DNA from: Diphasiastrum complanatum
Lineage: Eukaryota; Streptophyta; Lycopodiopsida; Lycopodiales; Lycopodiaceae
Reading direction: 5' to 3'
NCBI GenBank assembly: GCA_029204225.1
Contig: MU832041.1
Location: 26,295 to 90,294 of the forward strand
DNA length: 64,000 nt
Part shown: piece after piece, positions 20,693 through 32,925 of the stretch
Layout: each line of letters begins with the position of its first letter
Position numbering within the stretch: position 1 is the stretch's first letter
The notes under the pieces: generated by a model
What the model was told of the DNA's origin: nothing
The model's database searches: none
Seen by the model: only the letters and a program-made list of their open reading frames with translations
Position numbers and translations under genes: made by a program

Positions 20693-21894
20693 TCTTTACA
20701 AATTTAGATTAAGGAAACAATGAGATTGGATCTAGATTTTTTAATCACAACTATCTCAGATCAGATCTGCTAGATCTATTCCATTTTTCAAGAATCTGAT
20801 TCTATATCATGAAAAAAATTTCGAGATTCAATCAATCGATACTTCTCAAAAATGATAAATCTCTTATAATCCAATTCAAAATATATCAGATTTGATCCAA
20901 GTTTTGACACAGACTTGATTTGGAAAATCAGAAACTTAAAATAGGTCTGGCGAAAGTTCACTAGGTGAAGATTGGCTCAACGAAGGGTTTGGGCAAAAAA
21001 CTCTCTCAACATTTTTTTTTTTATGATTTCTTGGAAAATAGCCTTCGTCGACCTTTCAGGTGAAAGATCTGACACAGATACAATAATGGAAAGACGGGCG
21101 AAGGTTTATGACACAAGAAAATATAGTTTCAATGGTTGGCGAGGGTAAAATTCAAGATTTTCTATGATCGGATCAAGAAGAGTCTTCGCCAAACTCAAAA
21201 ATGGTATTTTATTATAAATAGAATGTTGCGAAAACTCAGCGAAGGTCCTGGCAAAGGATCAAGAGTAATACTGATAATTTTGCAAAAAAGTGACTTTTTT
21301 GGCAAAAATATGGCAATATGACAACTGATCCTCTGAAACCCTTTTTATTTTTGGTATTATTCTTTGCCGACCTAGCAGTAGATAGATCTGAATCACACCT
21401 GTGCACAATAAATCGAGCGAAGGTTCTTTTTCTGTATTTTTAGGATTTTGATGATTTTTTGGTATTTTTTGACGATTTTTTTGATATTTCTGAAAATATG
21501 CTGGGAATTAATCTTCGCCCTTCAAATTGAAAGTTTTGTGAACAAAACCGAAGGTATTTACAACTCAGCGAAGGTTTCCAAAAAGAGGATAAAAAGTTCT
21601 AAGCTCTAATGACGCTTTTTGTCTCTTTTTGACCAAATCTGACAAATTTGACCGATGTTTGTTATTTTCTCTGATATCTCAGATCCAAATGGATCTTAAG
21701 ATTGGTGATCTGAATAGCTTTCTCTGTTTTAACAATCAGATTAGATTTCAAACAAGCAAATCCACTAAAATCAAGCAAAATCAATCCCAAACTAACCCTA
21801 AAATGCAGATTTAACACTATTCATGCCATGACAAGATGCCTAATGCAAGCTAACCATCCAACAATCATGCTGCAAACTCAAAAATTGGCGTAGC
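20693..21894 (-). other. gypsy-2 5' leader with repeated GCGAAGGTT words
   Basis: This leader of about 1.2 kb between PBS and gag has no convincing coding. The word GCGAAGGT or a close variant recurs about ten times on either strand (for example near 21101, 21238, 21418 and 21565). The same word recurs in the region after integrase at 15200-15500. The role is unknown; packaging or transcriptional functions are possible but untested. Confidence 0.6.
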
Positions 21895-21912
21895 TCCCCG
21901 GCGACGACGCAA
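21895..21912 (-). promoter_or_regulatory. Primer-binding site of gypsy-2 (tRNA-Asp-like)
   Basis: Four or five bases inside the 5' LTR the minus strand reads TGCGTCGTCGCCGGGGA. This closely resembles the complement of the plant tRNA-Asp 3' end used by several gypsy lineages, with about two mismatches by eye. Confidence 0.7.
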
Positions 21913-21916
21913 AAAT

Positions 21917-22666
21917 TGTAGTGGGTTTCTTTCCTTGCCTAACCTGAATCCAAGAACTAGTCAATCTAGCATCATAGAGATGGAGTTAATTGTCACGCGT
22001 AGGTTTGTTCCCATGAGAGCGATAGTTTAGTTCAAATTTCAGCATGAATGGAAGACCTAAATCTAACTCTACATCCATTAACCGTACTCATTAACACTAA
22101 GATCCATTACCACTACAATCCACAACAAAGATAGCTTACTCTTTCTCTCTCTCTCTTTCTCTCTCATAAAAAGTATAATAACACTCAATCCCAATAACAT
22201 TCAGATCCAATAATTAGCAAAATCCAAATAAAGCATGAGAGATGGAGAAGAAAAGAAGAAGAGCAAGGACACTCATCAATCCATTTCTGAAGAGAACCAA
22301 TTTACTTTATTGAAATGAGGAAATGAACATGAGGAGCAACTCGAGTTGGTCCTCTCTTATAGTAAAGAGGAGGACCTAGCCTCTCAATCCTATTGATCCA
22401 GTCTTGCCTCTCTTTTTATTCAAATTTAAAAAAGTGTGGGAACCATCAAAATTGGAGAGAAACCCAACTTTATTCACTAAGTTGACATTTAGGCCCTGCA
22501 ACATTAAAAGTCCTGTAAAAAGGCCTAAAGTCCTTTTATTGACTTTTAACTAATCAATCAAATAACTATGTGATCATCGGGTTGGACTTACACACGCAGG
22601 GTGCCAAATCCCTTTCACTTATTAACTAGGGTTAGGTTTGGCTTGGGATCTGCAAACCCTCCAACA
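21917..22666 (-). repeat. 5' LTR of gypsy-2
   Basis: This is a 750-bp partner of 13320-14071 with the same ends, followed on the plus strand by the TGATG target copy. It carries a longer CT microsatellite (about 22138-22168) than its partner. In a minus-strand element this copy would carry the active promoter. Confidence 0.92.
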
Positions 22667-23515
22667 TGATGAAAGAAAGAAAAATGATGCACCTTGGAAT
22701 TCCTACTCACCGCACATTGGATCATCTCAATGGAAATTATCTAAGCAGTATACGAAGTGACAAGGAAAGGAAAATTGTCAAATCTAGCCAGGATAGAGAG
22801 CTATGGCGTTCTATGAGAGAGAAGATAGAACCTGATAGGTTTCAGGTAGATCTCGCACTCATAAGCAACATCATTTCATCTACTGAACCCTCTTGTTTTG
22901 AGGAGGCCAAGGATCAAGAGATATGGCAAAAAGCAATGCAAGAGGAGATTGATTCTATCAAACACCATGACACTTGGGAAATAATGGACCTTCCAAAGGG
23001 CAAAAGACCCATTGACAACAAATGGGTATACAGGACAAAGTACCATATCCATGGAACCATTGCAAAGCATAAGGCAAGGCTTGTAGTAAAGGGTTATGCA
23101 CAGAGTCAGAGCATTGACTGCAAAGAGACCTTTACTCATGTGGCCAAATGGAACACACTTCACATGGTGATTGCCTTAGGGACATTGTTTGAAGGGAATC
23201 TAAATCAAATTGACGTAAAGTCCACTTTTTGAAATGGTAAGCTTGAAGAAGAAGTGTACATGGAGCAACCTAGTGGTTTTGTGATATAGGGCATGGAAGA
23301 TAAGGTATGCAAATTGAAGAAAGCCTTGTATGGATTGACGCAAGCACTATGTGCTTGGTACAACCACTTTGATGAGCATCTCCTATCTAGAGGTTTGATA
23401 CACACTTCTTCATATTTTAGCGTTTATTTCTTTGCTCGTGATTGTAGCATCACATTGATTGTGTTGTACGTAGCCAACCTAATAATCACAGGTAATGATA
23501 ATGATCACATAGTCC
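22667..23515 (+). pseudogene. pol: copia-E reverse transcriptase (right part)
   Basis: This is the continuation of copia-E on the far side of gypsy-2. It begins with the TGATG target copy and proceeds into the RT N-terminus: WQKAMQEEIDSIKHHDTWEI, then KARLVVKGYAQSQSID, with a stop at 23230-23232 in the middle of a conserved stretch and another at 23287-23289. KVCKLKKALYGL follows. The catalytic box is degraded (VLYVANLIITG in place of a YVDD box). Homology ends abruptly at about 23515, so the rest of RT, RNase H and the 3' LTR are missing. Confidence 0.85.
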
Positions 23516-26500
23516 TCTTCTTAACTGCTAATATTTGTTGATTTTTTGAGTTAAAAGTGGCTTTTAAAGTGGCTCTCATATTAAACTATGCATAAAGTTA
23601 TTTGATATAAAATGTAACTAGCAAAAAATTGGCCCATATAGCCATTTGTGAAAGGGGTCCCAATGAACCTAGATAGTGTATTGTTGTTAGTTGAAATGTG
23701 AACTAGCTTTAGATATAGCCCTCATGAATATTGCATTTTCTTGCATTGTGAATTTTTTGGTTGCCCACTAAGGTAACCCAATTTTATATGAACATAACGG
23801 AATGCTTAAGGTTATTATTGTAGGACCTCTTTTTGTCGAAGCCTATTCAAAAAGACCAAGGCAAAAAAGAAGGAGTTATTTTTAGAATACCAATAATTGA
23901 TACAAAATTGATAAAATCAATGAAGATATCACTTGCGATTAAAGTCCAACTTTTGAGTGAATGGAAAATGTATATTGACATACCAAGGGCAGGTAGATTG
24001 ATTGAACTTGCTCGTGATATGCAAACATAGGTATTTATACGAATCATGCATCAAAAGAAACCCATTCGTAAAATGCATTTTATATAATAGTTGAAGGTAC
24101 CATGGTGCTAGAAATAAAGCATGGATCTTATAAGAAGCCTATTGTAGTTGTGGATTTTGCATCTCTTTAATTTCAAAAAAAATAGGTTACAACCTCTATT
24201 GTTGCTCCTTGATTACACAAGAAGTTATGAACAAATCAAATTTGGCCCCAAAAATGGTTCTATTTTATGATATTTTTGCAAAAGTATCTCTTGAAAAGAA
24301 TGCATGCCATCTACAACATCTATTGAGCAAGTTAGCATTTTGCAGAACTACATGAGATAACAATGTGATGGATGTTCCAACCTCTTTCTTTCTTTCTAAA
24401 AGCAAAAAACATTACATAGTCTATCTCAAATTCCTTGAGAATTAAAGAAAAAATTCAATTCATCCATGTATGAAAAACCAAACGGATAGTCATTGTGTTG
24501 GCAAACCAATGATACAAGGTGTGTGGACTAGGTGAATTCTGCCCAATAAAAAAAAAAAAAAAAAGAGAGAGAGAATTCTAAATGGGACAACTAGAGGTAA
24601 AACTGCTAAAAGAAAATAGAGTCATAAAGGCACTGAGTCCTCTTTGAGAGATATACGGTTCTCTAGCAACTATAAACCAGGCATCAAAAGATCATTTGAG
24701 GAGCCTTGCATGCACATCAAAGTCTTCCAATCCCATCCCAAGGGAAGGACATACTCATGGTGAAAGCTTCATAGGCTCTCTTGCTCCATTTTGCCAACTT
24801 TTCTATCCTCAGTGGCTAGCTACTAATACTCCTTCTAGACACCTATTTACCATGCATAAGAGGGGAGAGAGGAAAATGTCAAAGTAATAGTGATGGCCTA
24901 TGAGCTTGCAATGAGATGGTGAGTGAAATCTTGAACAAGTTCTCTTTTTCCAATTGTCTATCATGTGTTTGATCATTATGAAAGTCTCTAATTACTTGAA
25001 ATTTTTACAAATGGCTAGCATGTAGAGTAGTTATACTCATCAGATAGACAATTTCTAAGAGTCGTGTACATGTTCTTAATCATCTAAGGGGATTTGCATG
25101 ATCAATAAAATCGTAGTCAATATGCACTTTCTATGTGTTAAGATGTAGTTAACCAATTGTATCCAAATTTGAGGTAGCATTTATGGCCCTATTAAGCTAA
25201 TTAGGACCACCCTATTTGTGGTTCTATGAGAAACTTTTCATGATAATCAAAGACCTTCCAACTATTTGATTAATGGTATCCACGACCCTACTTAGTAATT
25301 TTGATGATGAAAATCATAGTGTTCTTTGCTAGGCCTTTTGAATTTGATTGTAAAAGAAAATGAAAAATATTCATTAACTTTAATTTATTGATGGCCTAAG
25401 TGATAGCACAAACAACTACACACATTGTTAGGCAAGAGCACTTGCAATATTGCATGAAAGATGAAATTACCAACACAAATATAAAAATTTTAAAATGGAT
25501 CTTGAGCATAACAATGGGATCGTATCCAAAACCCTCTTGAAGTAGGCCTAGTTGCTTCATGAATCCTTAAAGTGCATAGAACGACAATATTTCCACAATC
25601 TAGCTTAATCTCACAAGAGGAGAGACACAGAGAGAAAAGATAGAAATCTCAAAGGTGCCACCAATGAGGTAAATAGCTCTTGATCACTGAATGCAAAGTA
25701 TGTACAAAAACCTCCTATTCATGGTAGTGAGGTTATCCTAATATCAATTGTCCCAAAAGAATCTTGGCCACAAACTCAAAATGCAAATTAATCTCCCTCC
25801 TTGATCAAGATCAATGGTAATGAGACAATCTTGACTAGTTTCAACAATCTATGTTTCTCCTACACATTAGGCCAATAGTAGACAAGTGTTTATGCCTCCC
25901 TTGACATTTATACATGTGCTACAAATGTTATTTACTTTAAATGAGCAACTAGAAATCCAATAGGCCTACAAATAGTCAAGTTACAACTACCTACTTTTCA
26001 AAATCATGGCTTTGTGAGAGAAGTACCTACTTAATAGTCTCTGATAACACTCATAGTCTTGCTCAATTGTGATGACAGTGCTAATCACAGCTATGTTCAC
26101 TGCCTATTATGATTGATGATGACAATTGTAGACTTGGTTGATTGTTCAAAACTACCCACCTATTATCTTTGATAATGAGACTTGCAGCCCTAATTGATAG
26201 TATTCTTGCTAGGTTGATAGTTGAATTTTCCATGTGCACATTGGACTACTATTGAGAAGCTATCAAGTTCAAAGAACTTCCCCATGGGGTTAAATTCCTA
26301 AATTCGCATCTTCATACTCATACTTGCAACTAAATTTGACTAAAGATTTATATTGAGATGTAAAAGCTCAATTTTTTATGTATAAAATTTTTGAATTGAA
26401 AGAAGTCTCAAATAAATAAAATTCAAGTGAAAACTAGGAATTGAGCTATATGCAAGCCTAAGCTACATGTTAGAGCTTGGTTTAGCCCACAAAACTTAGA

Positions 26501-27517
26501 ATAAGACAACGATCAACCTCATTCTCACATTCTCATATGGAGTGACAAAGCTCTCTAAAGAGATGGCATTTAGCTCTACATGGAAAATAGCAAAGATGAT
26601 GTGTTCCTATTATAAATTGCAATCATGGACCTTTAATTGAACTCTCGCATCTAAATTACCCCATTGCATGCTACACTTGCAACATTATATAAAAAGTTTA
26701 TAATTCTAGTGAGGTTTAACTTATTTAGATCCAAAAAGATTAACTTATTGCTTTAGCGTGTAGCTAACAGACCAAATCCACTACTCTTGTATGACATGAT
26801 TGCTAAACATGGAAGTATTGATTACCTTTGGACCCTTTTTTTGGTGGCATTGAATCTTTCTCAAATAAAGGGGCTAACACCTACCTACACTAGAACATCC
26901 AACGACGTGGAAATTCTCATCTAGAATGGAAAATGTATACATGGTGATCTTACGATCTCTTGACTAATAGATTAATTGATTACAATTGATTTTTACTACA
27001 TTAGTTTCTCCTATTGTAATCTTGTGCCTTACCACTCTCCCTTGCATGTACTCCACTAATTGATGTCTATCCATGCTCTACCTCCAATATACTTGTAGTC
27101 TATTGATTTCTACTTCATTAGTTTCTCCCATTGTAATCTTGTGCCCTACCAATCTCCAATGCATGTACTCTAGTAGTTGATGTATGTTCCCATGGATCTT
27201 GATAAGTTTCGAATGGACCTATTTGAAGCATTTCATTTCACAAGTCTCAACCTTGTTCAGTTTTAACACCAAATGGCTCAGGATTTCCATAAGTTTTTCA
27301 CATCAAACATGATATAGCTTGGCCTTCATATTCTCAATGTCTTAGTTGCATGAGTAATGTTGTCATTGAAGTAGTCGCATTCAATCGAAAATGATTACAT
27401 ATCTTCAAATACTATGAGGGTTGTAAAAAGCTTCTGAAGAGATCATATTTGTCATGAAAATCATCATGGTTAATAGGATGGACCAAGAATGAAGGAAAAT
27501 TTGTATTACTCGAGTCT
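23516..27517. other. 4.0 kb without recognisable genes
   Basis: AT-rich sequence with no domain, LTR pair or long coding frame. Notable items are a poly-A run followed by GAGAGAG near 24546-24572 and a loosely repeated segment, about 90 bp apart, around 27000-27180 (TTAGTTTCTCCxATTGTAATC occurs twice). Short open frames at 23833-24030 and 24696-24887 lack any family signature and are probably chance. Confidence 0.5.
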
Positions 27518-28320
27518 CTACAAAGCAAAGTAGAGCCCCATCCTTTTGAATTCAATCAATAACCCCATTGTCTCTAAAGTCACTGCCCCTTGCAATAGGA
27601 TGTCGGTGATGTGATAAGGGCCTTCACTAGTGAACTTTAGCTTTCCATTGATCGCCTTTGTCTTGTACATGAAAACCAAATCTCCTTTTTGGAGATCTTT
27701 CTTGTGAAGACGACGATCATGCCAAGCCATGCGATGTGCTTTTTCTGCAGCAAGAGCATGGACTACTAACAAGTGTGTTTCACACAACTTGTGTAGTGCT
27801 TTGTGATGAAGGTGGAGCGATATTGTATCATCCAATCGTTGCACTATGGCAATACAAAGAGATGGGACAAGGAATTCCATCGGCATGACTGCATCTTGGC
27901 CATACACCAATTGGAATGGTGTTTGTTCGGTGTTGCCTTTGTATGCAGTTCTGAAAGCCCACAGAGAAGCGTGTAGCTTGTGCTCCCAATCTGATCTGTT
28001 TGCTTCCACGGTCTTTGTTAAAATGCCACATAGAATCTTATTAGAAGATTCAGCTTGGCCAATACCTCTCGGATCATAAGATGTGCTGAAATGATGGATC
28101 ATGAAGAACTCTTTTAATAAGACCTTGATGGTCTCGTTGACAAAGTGAGTTCCTCAATCACTAACTTATAGTTCAACTGGGCATCCGAAGTGCACAATGA
28201 TATTCTCATAAAGGAGTTTAGCGATGGACCTAGCATCAGGTACACACACTGCTTTGGCTTCAACCCACTTTGGAAGATAATTTGTAGCCATGATTCTGAC
28301 TAGCACATCATGGACTAGTG
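27518..28320 (-). pseudogene. pol: gypsy-F integrase
   Basis: The core starts inside the first catalytic region (KWVEAKAVCVPDARSIAKLL), continues to a stop at about 28168 next to the second Asp region (SDxGTHF with a stop for one residue), then an open frame from 28102 with the Glu region GQAESSNKIL and the C-terminal half TPFQLVYGQDAVMPMEF and KGDLVFMYKTKAINGKLKF. The first catalytic Asp lies in the deleted part. Confidence 0.85.
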
Positions 28321-29227
28321 TCTTGTTCGTTTTTTCCTTCAAAAGTTTAATCTTAGTTCTATTCGTGAGTGGTGGATTGTGCATTACTTCTGACATTCCT
28401 AAAGCTGATGTTGAAGCTTGTTCTAATGTCCCTTGAGTTAGAGACTCAACAACTTTCTTCTTCCCTTGTCTATTGTTGGTTGATGTTGCTTCTTTGCTCG
28501 TCGCCTTCTATTGAGGCTCTTTGACATTCGTTACATGATCTTGAATGTGGGCATCCATCATGGCTATGGCCTCTCCTGGTAAATTGCTCCACTTAATCAA
28601 CTAATTGTATCTTTGTTTATTTTTTATTTTTCTTTGGTATAGGTGCTTTCAATGGTGGCGTCTTGGAGACTGTAGCACATGGAGATTTCTAAGGTGGTTG
28701 AGTAGGTATTTGTTGAACTCCATAGTGGGTAGGATCCATTGGTGTAAGATCTACCCATCCCCTCAACTTCTTTGTCGTAAGACAATGCATGTTGCCAAGG
28801 AACTAAATCATCTTCAACAGGTTTTAGAATAGCCATGCTACGTTCATCATGTTCACCCAATATGAGATAGGCGTGTCCAAGGTGAATCCTCATGGTGGTG
28901 ATTCACTAGGTTTTGAATCTGAATCTAGAGCGGCATCCACCGTGGCTATGGCAATCACTCTGTTTGGACATTCAGCAATCCTATGTCTTTCTTCGCATCC
29001 ATAACATCCATAAAATATGCCCCCTTGGTGTTGTGATTGTGCAGCATACGTTGCATAATATTCGTTAATAGTAAGATCGATGAAAGGTTCATCAGGTGCA
29101 TTTCTTGTTTGAAAAATGTTTCAGCTTCCGCCATCATGAAATTCATTTGGGCTGCTTGAAGATTGTTTAGCTCTGGTGGTTCGGCCCTGGTGGTACTAAT
29201 AATGCCATTCATTGCTATTGAGGACAT
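28310..29227 (-). pseudogene. gypsy-F zinc knuckle and linker region
   Basis: In shifting frames this holds a knuckle of the type CYGCEERHRIAEC (about 28970-29010) and then the linker equivalent to gypsy-2 residues around PIEDEPIHVSHALTYDG, here PVEDDLVPWQHALSYDK at about 28790-28820. It runs straight into integrase, so about 1.5-2 kb of pol is deleted. Confidence 0.65.
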
Positions 29228-29519
29228 GGTCCAAGCCTTGGTGTTGCATTAGGTGCTCCTTGATGGTAAGCATAATAGGTCTAGAATTAAACTCTCTTCT
29301 GTTGTATCATCCGTGGATTGCAGGGGCAATAAGCAATGTCGTTCTACGATGCATTGCACAAGTGACAATATCTGTGCATCACCTTCAAGTTTTGCTTCAG
29401 TATCGGACACTCATTTGACGTGTGATCCTGGGAACAAATGGGACACCAAAAATTGTCCTGACAAGGATATTGTTGATGATATGGCTCTGCTTGAGGTGCT
29501 GCAATATTCTGAAGAGCCT

Positions 29520-30060
29520 TCAATTTTGGTCAAACTGGGCTGTGAGTTGTTCCATCTGCTGCTTGTGTAACTTGGTGATATGTTCCATTAGTGATTCATT
29601 AGACAAGCTCGTAGAGACTGAGGTTGATGCAATTGAAGGAGTTGAAGCGTGAAGTGTTGTAGTTCCTGGTGTGGAATCATCATCTGATCCCTCATTCTCT
29701 TCCCTCAATGCATCTTCCATAGGCTTCATGTAGTGTGGCATATTGTTCCCGTCTTTTAAGCTCTCGTTGGATGATTCTTGGTAGTCTTGCTAGGAACCAC
29801 ATAATGACTACATGATCGAGGGGTCAACTCTGCATTACACTCGGATCGTAGGTGTTTGATCCGTTCGATGTAATCTCTAACCTTTTCTCTTTTTCCCATC
29901 TTGATTTTGTTGCGCAAGAGACATGGGTCTTCAAGGAACTTTCGTGGCTTGAATCTGGTGATAAAGCTGCTTTTACCACTTCCCAGTCTAATCATTATGT
30001 TGTCGTCTGATTGAAAAACCAATCCAAAGCCGCTCTTGTTTCACTTATGAGTAATATGCA
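29520..30060 (-). pseudogene. gag: gypsy-F gag capsid region
   Basis: The gag domain is recognisable by KIKMGKREKVRDYIERIKHL preceded by FITRFKPRKFLEDPCLL, nearly the same as in gypsy-2. A frameshift separates it near 29750 from the downstream acidic segment (ALREENEGSDDDST). A stop falls near the start at about 30000. Confidence 0.8.
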
Positions 30061-30640
30061 GGCTCCACTAGCAAAAATTTTGATCTCTACATTCTAAATG
30101 CGACCTTCCATAGCCTAATGCATGTTAACTCACAAAGTGGATCGCATAATGGAGAAACAATTCCAAAACTAGCCTCACGTCACACATGACTAGCAATTCT
30201 AGAAACTAGCACTTTTGTGAGCTTTTGTGAACTTCCAATATGATTTGTTTAAGATCCAACCAAAAAAAAAAACAAGGAACCCACTTCTTAAACAATGATG
30301 TGATTCTAGAAAGCAATGAGTTATAAGTCAAATTTTGACAAATAATCTAAGACAAATATCTATAAGCACCTCTTTTGACAATCGAAGTATCATCAATTTT
30401 GCACAAAAAATTAATGCCTAATAGTGATGAAGAACTATCAAAATTGCTTGTTTTAACAAATTTTGAGCTTTTTTAGCTATTAAAGATTTAGTGAATTTTT
30501 TTCACTTATTTCTGATTGACCAAATGAGTGCTGCAAAGCTTCAAAAATATCTAAACAACTTCAAAAAAGTAGTTGTGACGTAGTTTGTGAAAAGTTTGAC
30601 TGTAGGGTTAGGCAAGGAAAGAAACCCACTAGAAAACCTC
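30061..30640. other. Non-coding spacer with an LTR-end match
   Basis: No coding signature. At 30612-30631 the sequence GGCAAGGAAAGAAACCCACT matches the terminal 20 bases of the gypsy-2 LTR (minus-strand reading) but in plus orientation, right where the copia-G gag homology begins. This may be the scar of a gypsy-2-family LTR. Confidence 0.45.
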
Positions 30641-31740
30641 TAAGGAAGCACTGGACTTGTTATCAAGTCCTTATGAGACTCACGATGTGACCACGAGATT
30701 ACATCTTAGAAGGAAGTTCTTTACTCTTAGCATGTCTGATTCTACTTCGATCACTTCTCACATCAACAGCTTCAAGTCCATGTTAGATCAGTTATCAGTT
30801 GTAGGATATTCTATTCAAGATGATGATGCCGTTATAACCTTGCTTTCCTCTCTTCCAAAGTCCTATGAGCACTTTGTGGTGATGATCTCCACACAACCCG
30901 ACCTCACGCTTCAAAAGGTGATCGGTCATCTTCTTCAGAAATGCGGAGAAAGACAAGCAGACTATCCATCAAAGACAAATCCACAACTCTATACACCAAG
31001 AAGAAAGACTATTCCAAGGGCAAGAATCAAGTGCAGCAGCAAGCCTCACACTCAAGGTGAGCATGGTGGACCGCGCAAGAAGCCTTTCTGCAGATATTGC
31101 AAAAGAGCTAATCATGACATCAAGAAGTGTCGCATCCACATATGCAACAGCAGCATCAAGGAGTGTCACATCCGCATCTACAACAATAGCAGCAACAGCC
31201 ACACTCTGGCGGCATTCAAGGAGTCAAATACACACTTGTTAATGGCTTACATCAGCAGCGAAGACTGTGATAGCTGGTACCTAGACAACGGTGCTACCCA
31301 ATACATGACCTCTCGCAAGGAATGGTTTACAGAGTACACAGCTTACAACAGAGACCAATTTATCTACCTCGAAGATTCTAGCACCATACGTGTGAAAGGC
31401 AAAGGAGCAGTGAAGATCAACTTCAACAACGATCTATCCATTTGTGTTCCTAATGTCCTTCACGTTCCTCAGTTATCAGAGAATCTGTTATCAGTCTCTA
31501 AGATAACTGATGAGGGCTACACTATTACTTTCTCATCTGAGTAGTGTACAATACTCGAGGAAGATACTACTTTGACTACATGCACTAGAGTCAAAAATCT
31601 TTACGTACTCTCTAATTCAGTTGCATTAGCTAGTATCTCTAATGAAAATGTAAACGACAATGTTGTTTAGTGGCATAGTCGATTTGGACACGTGAATACA
31701 AGATCACTTTCTTATATGCATTGCAATAATCTAGTTGTAT
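30641..31740 (+). pseudogene. copia-G gag and protease
   Basis: The frame is open from about 30641 (KTSKEALDLL) to a stop at 31542-31544. It contains the UBN2-type gag (HINSFKSMLDQLSVVGYSIQ), the zinc knuckle CRYCKRANHDIKKC, a His/Asn/Ser-rich repeat of about 12 codons (near 31125-31200), and the protease motif WYLDNGATQYMTS in which the catalytic D-S-G is D-N-G. The GAG-pre-integrase motif WHSRFGHVNTRSL follows at about 31670 after stops. The 295-codon open part is long for such a decayed element. Confidence 0.85.
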
Positions 31741-32925
31741 GACAAGAGGGCCAAGAAGGCTCTACACATGATAAAGATGAATGTTACCAATGAACTTCTC
31801 AAGGAAGTTGGTAAGTGCACATCATCTTTGGAAGCTTGGAATTCATTGAAGAAGCTTTATGAATCCAAGTCTACTTCTAGATATAACATTATTTTCTAGG
31901 GATTACATTGAATTGATCAGCTCAAGAATAATTCTTTCAATCAAGAAGTGATAAATCTTTCTTTTGTGAATCATGCATCTATGGGAAGCACTCTAGAAGC
32001 AAGTTTCCAAAATCACATTCCATCAAAACAAAGCATGTATTAGATCTTGTACATAGCGATCTCTATGGTCCAATGCCAACTCCGTCATTAGGAGATGCAA
32101 TCTATTTTATCACTTTCATAGATGATTATTTTAGATGGTCTACAGTCAAGCATAGTCACCTCGAATTTTTTCATCAAGGAGATCTCAAAGAGAAAGATCC
32201 GAGCCTAGGAGGCTTACTTATGAAGATAGAGGCAAGCAAGTGGAACTCAACTCCACTAATTGTGCTTATTCTATTTCACATGAGGAGCCAAAGGATGTAT
32301 ATAATGAATTTGAAGGAATGGTATCTTGCCATGAAGGAGGAATATGATGCTTTGATGGCCAACAAGACATGGGAGCTTGTGGATCTTCCATCCAACAAGC
32401 ACACCATTGGTTGCAAGTGGGTTTTTCGAGTCAAGTAAAATCAAGGTGGCACAATCAACAAGTACAAGGCTAGGCTTTGTGCAAAGGGTATTGCTCAAGT
32501 TTATGGACTTGATTATGAGGAGACTTTTTCTCCAGTTGCAAAGATGGTATCAATTAGAATCATAATTTCTATTGCTTGTTTTTTCAATTGGCAAGTTCTT
32601 CAACTAGATTTCTCTAATGAATTCTTAAATGGATATCTGGAAGAAGAGATTTATATGGATCAGCCTATTGGGTTCATCCATCACAAAGACAAAGTTTGCT
32701 TGCTCTTCAAAAGTCTATATGGACTAAAGCAAGCTCCAAGGTCATGGTATCCTCAACTTAACACCTTTCTTGAGTCACTAGGATTTAATCTTAGTAACTA
32801 TGATCCTTCCTTCTATGTCAAGTTTTTTGGTAGAGATATTGTCATCCTTTTTATTTATGTTGATGATATCATTTTAACAAGAAGTTGTATCAAGTTAGTC
32901 GAGGAAACCAAGATTGCATATGTAT
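31741..32925 (+). mobile_element. Copia-H fragment inside copia-G
   Basis: A different copia sequence begins abruptly with the gag helix KMNVTNELLKEVGKCTS (compare copia-A gag), jumps to integrase (LVHSDLYGPMPTPSLGD at about 32050), then to RT (EYDALMANKTWELVDLPSNK, a stop at 32436-32438, QLDFSNEFLNGYLEEEIYMD, SLYGLKQAPRSW, and the catalytic IYVDDIIL at about 32857). It ends at about 32925, where copia-G resumes. It has no LTRs, so it probably arrived by rearrangement rather than ordinary insertion. Confidence 0.75.

Larger units (their letters stand above)
13320..22666 (-). mobile_element. Gypsy-2, full-length LTR retrotransposon
   Basis: This 9.35-kb element is bounded by two LTRs of about 750 bp and flanked by identical TGATG copies at 13315-13319 and 22667-22671, with copia-E sequence on both sides. 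On the minus strand the order is LTR, PBS, long leader, gag with several zinc knuckles, protease and linker, RT, RNase H, a truncated integrase, a degraded post-pol ORF, PPT and LTR. It lacks the integrase core and has a ruined RT active site, so it is inactive or non-autonomous. It inserted after copia-E and is therefore the younger of the two. Confidence 0.93.
27518..30060 (-). mobile_element. Gypsy-F, internally deleted relative of gypsy-2
   Basis: The minus-strand order is gag, zinc knuckle, protease-to-RT linker, then integrase, with protease core, RT and RNase H missing. Protein similarity to gypsy-2 is obvious across gag, linker and integrase. I find no LTRs at its edges. It looks like an old non-autonomous deletion copy. 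Confidence 0.8.

Noticed and set aside
23833-24887. Small protein-coding genes in the 23.5-27.5 kb gap
   Set aside because: Frames are short, have no domain or splice support, and both strands are equally open.
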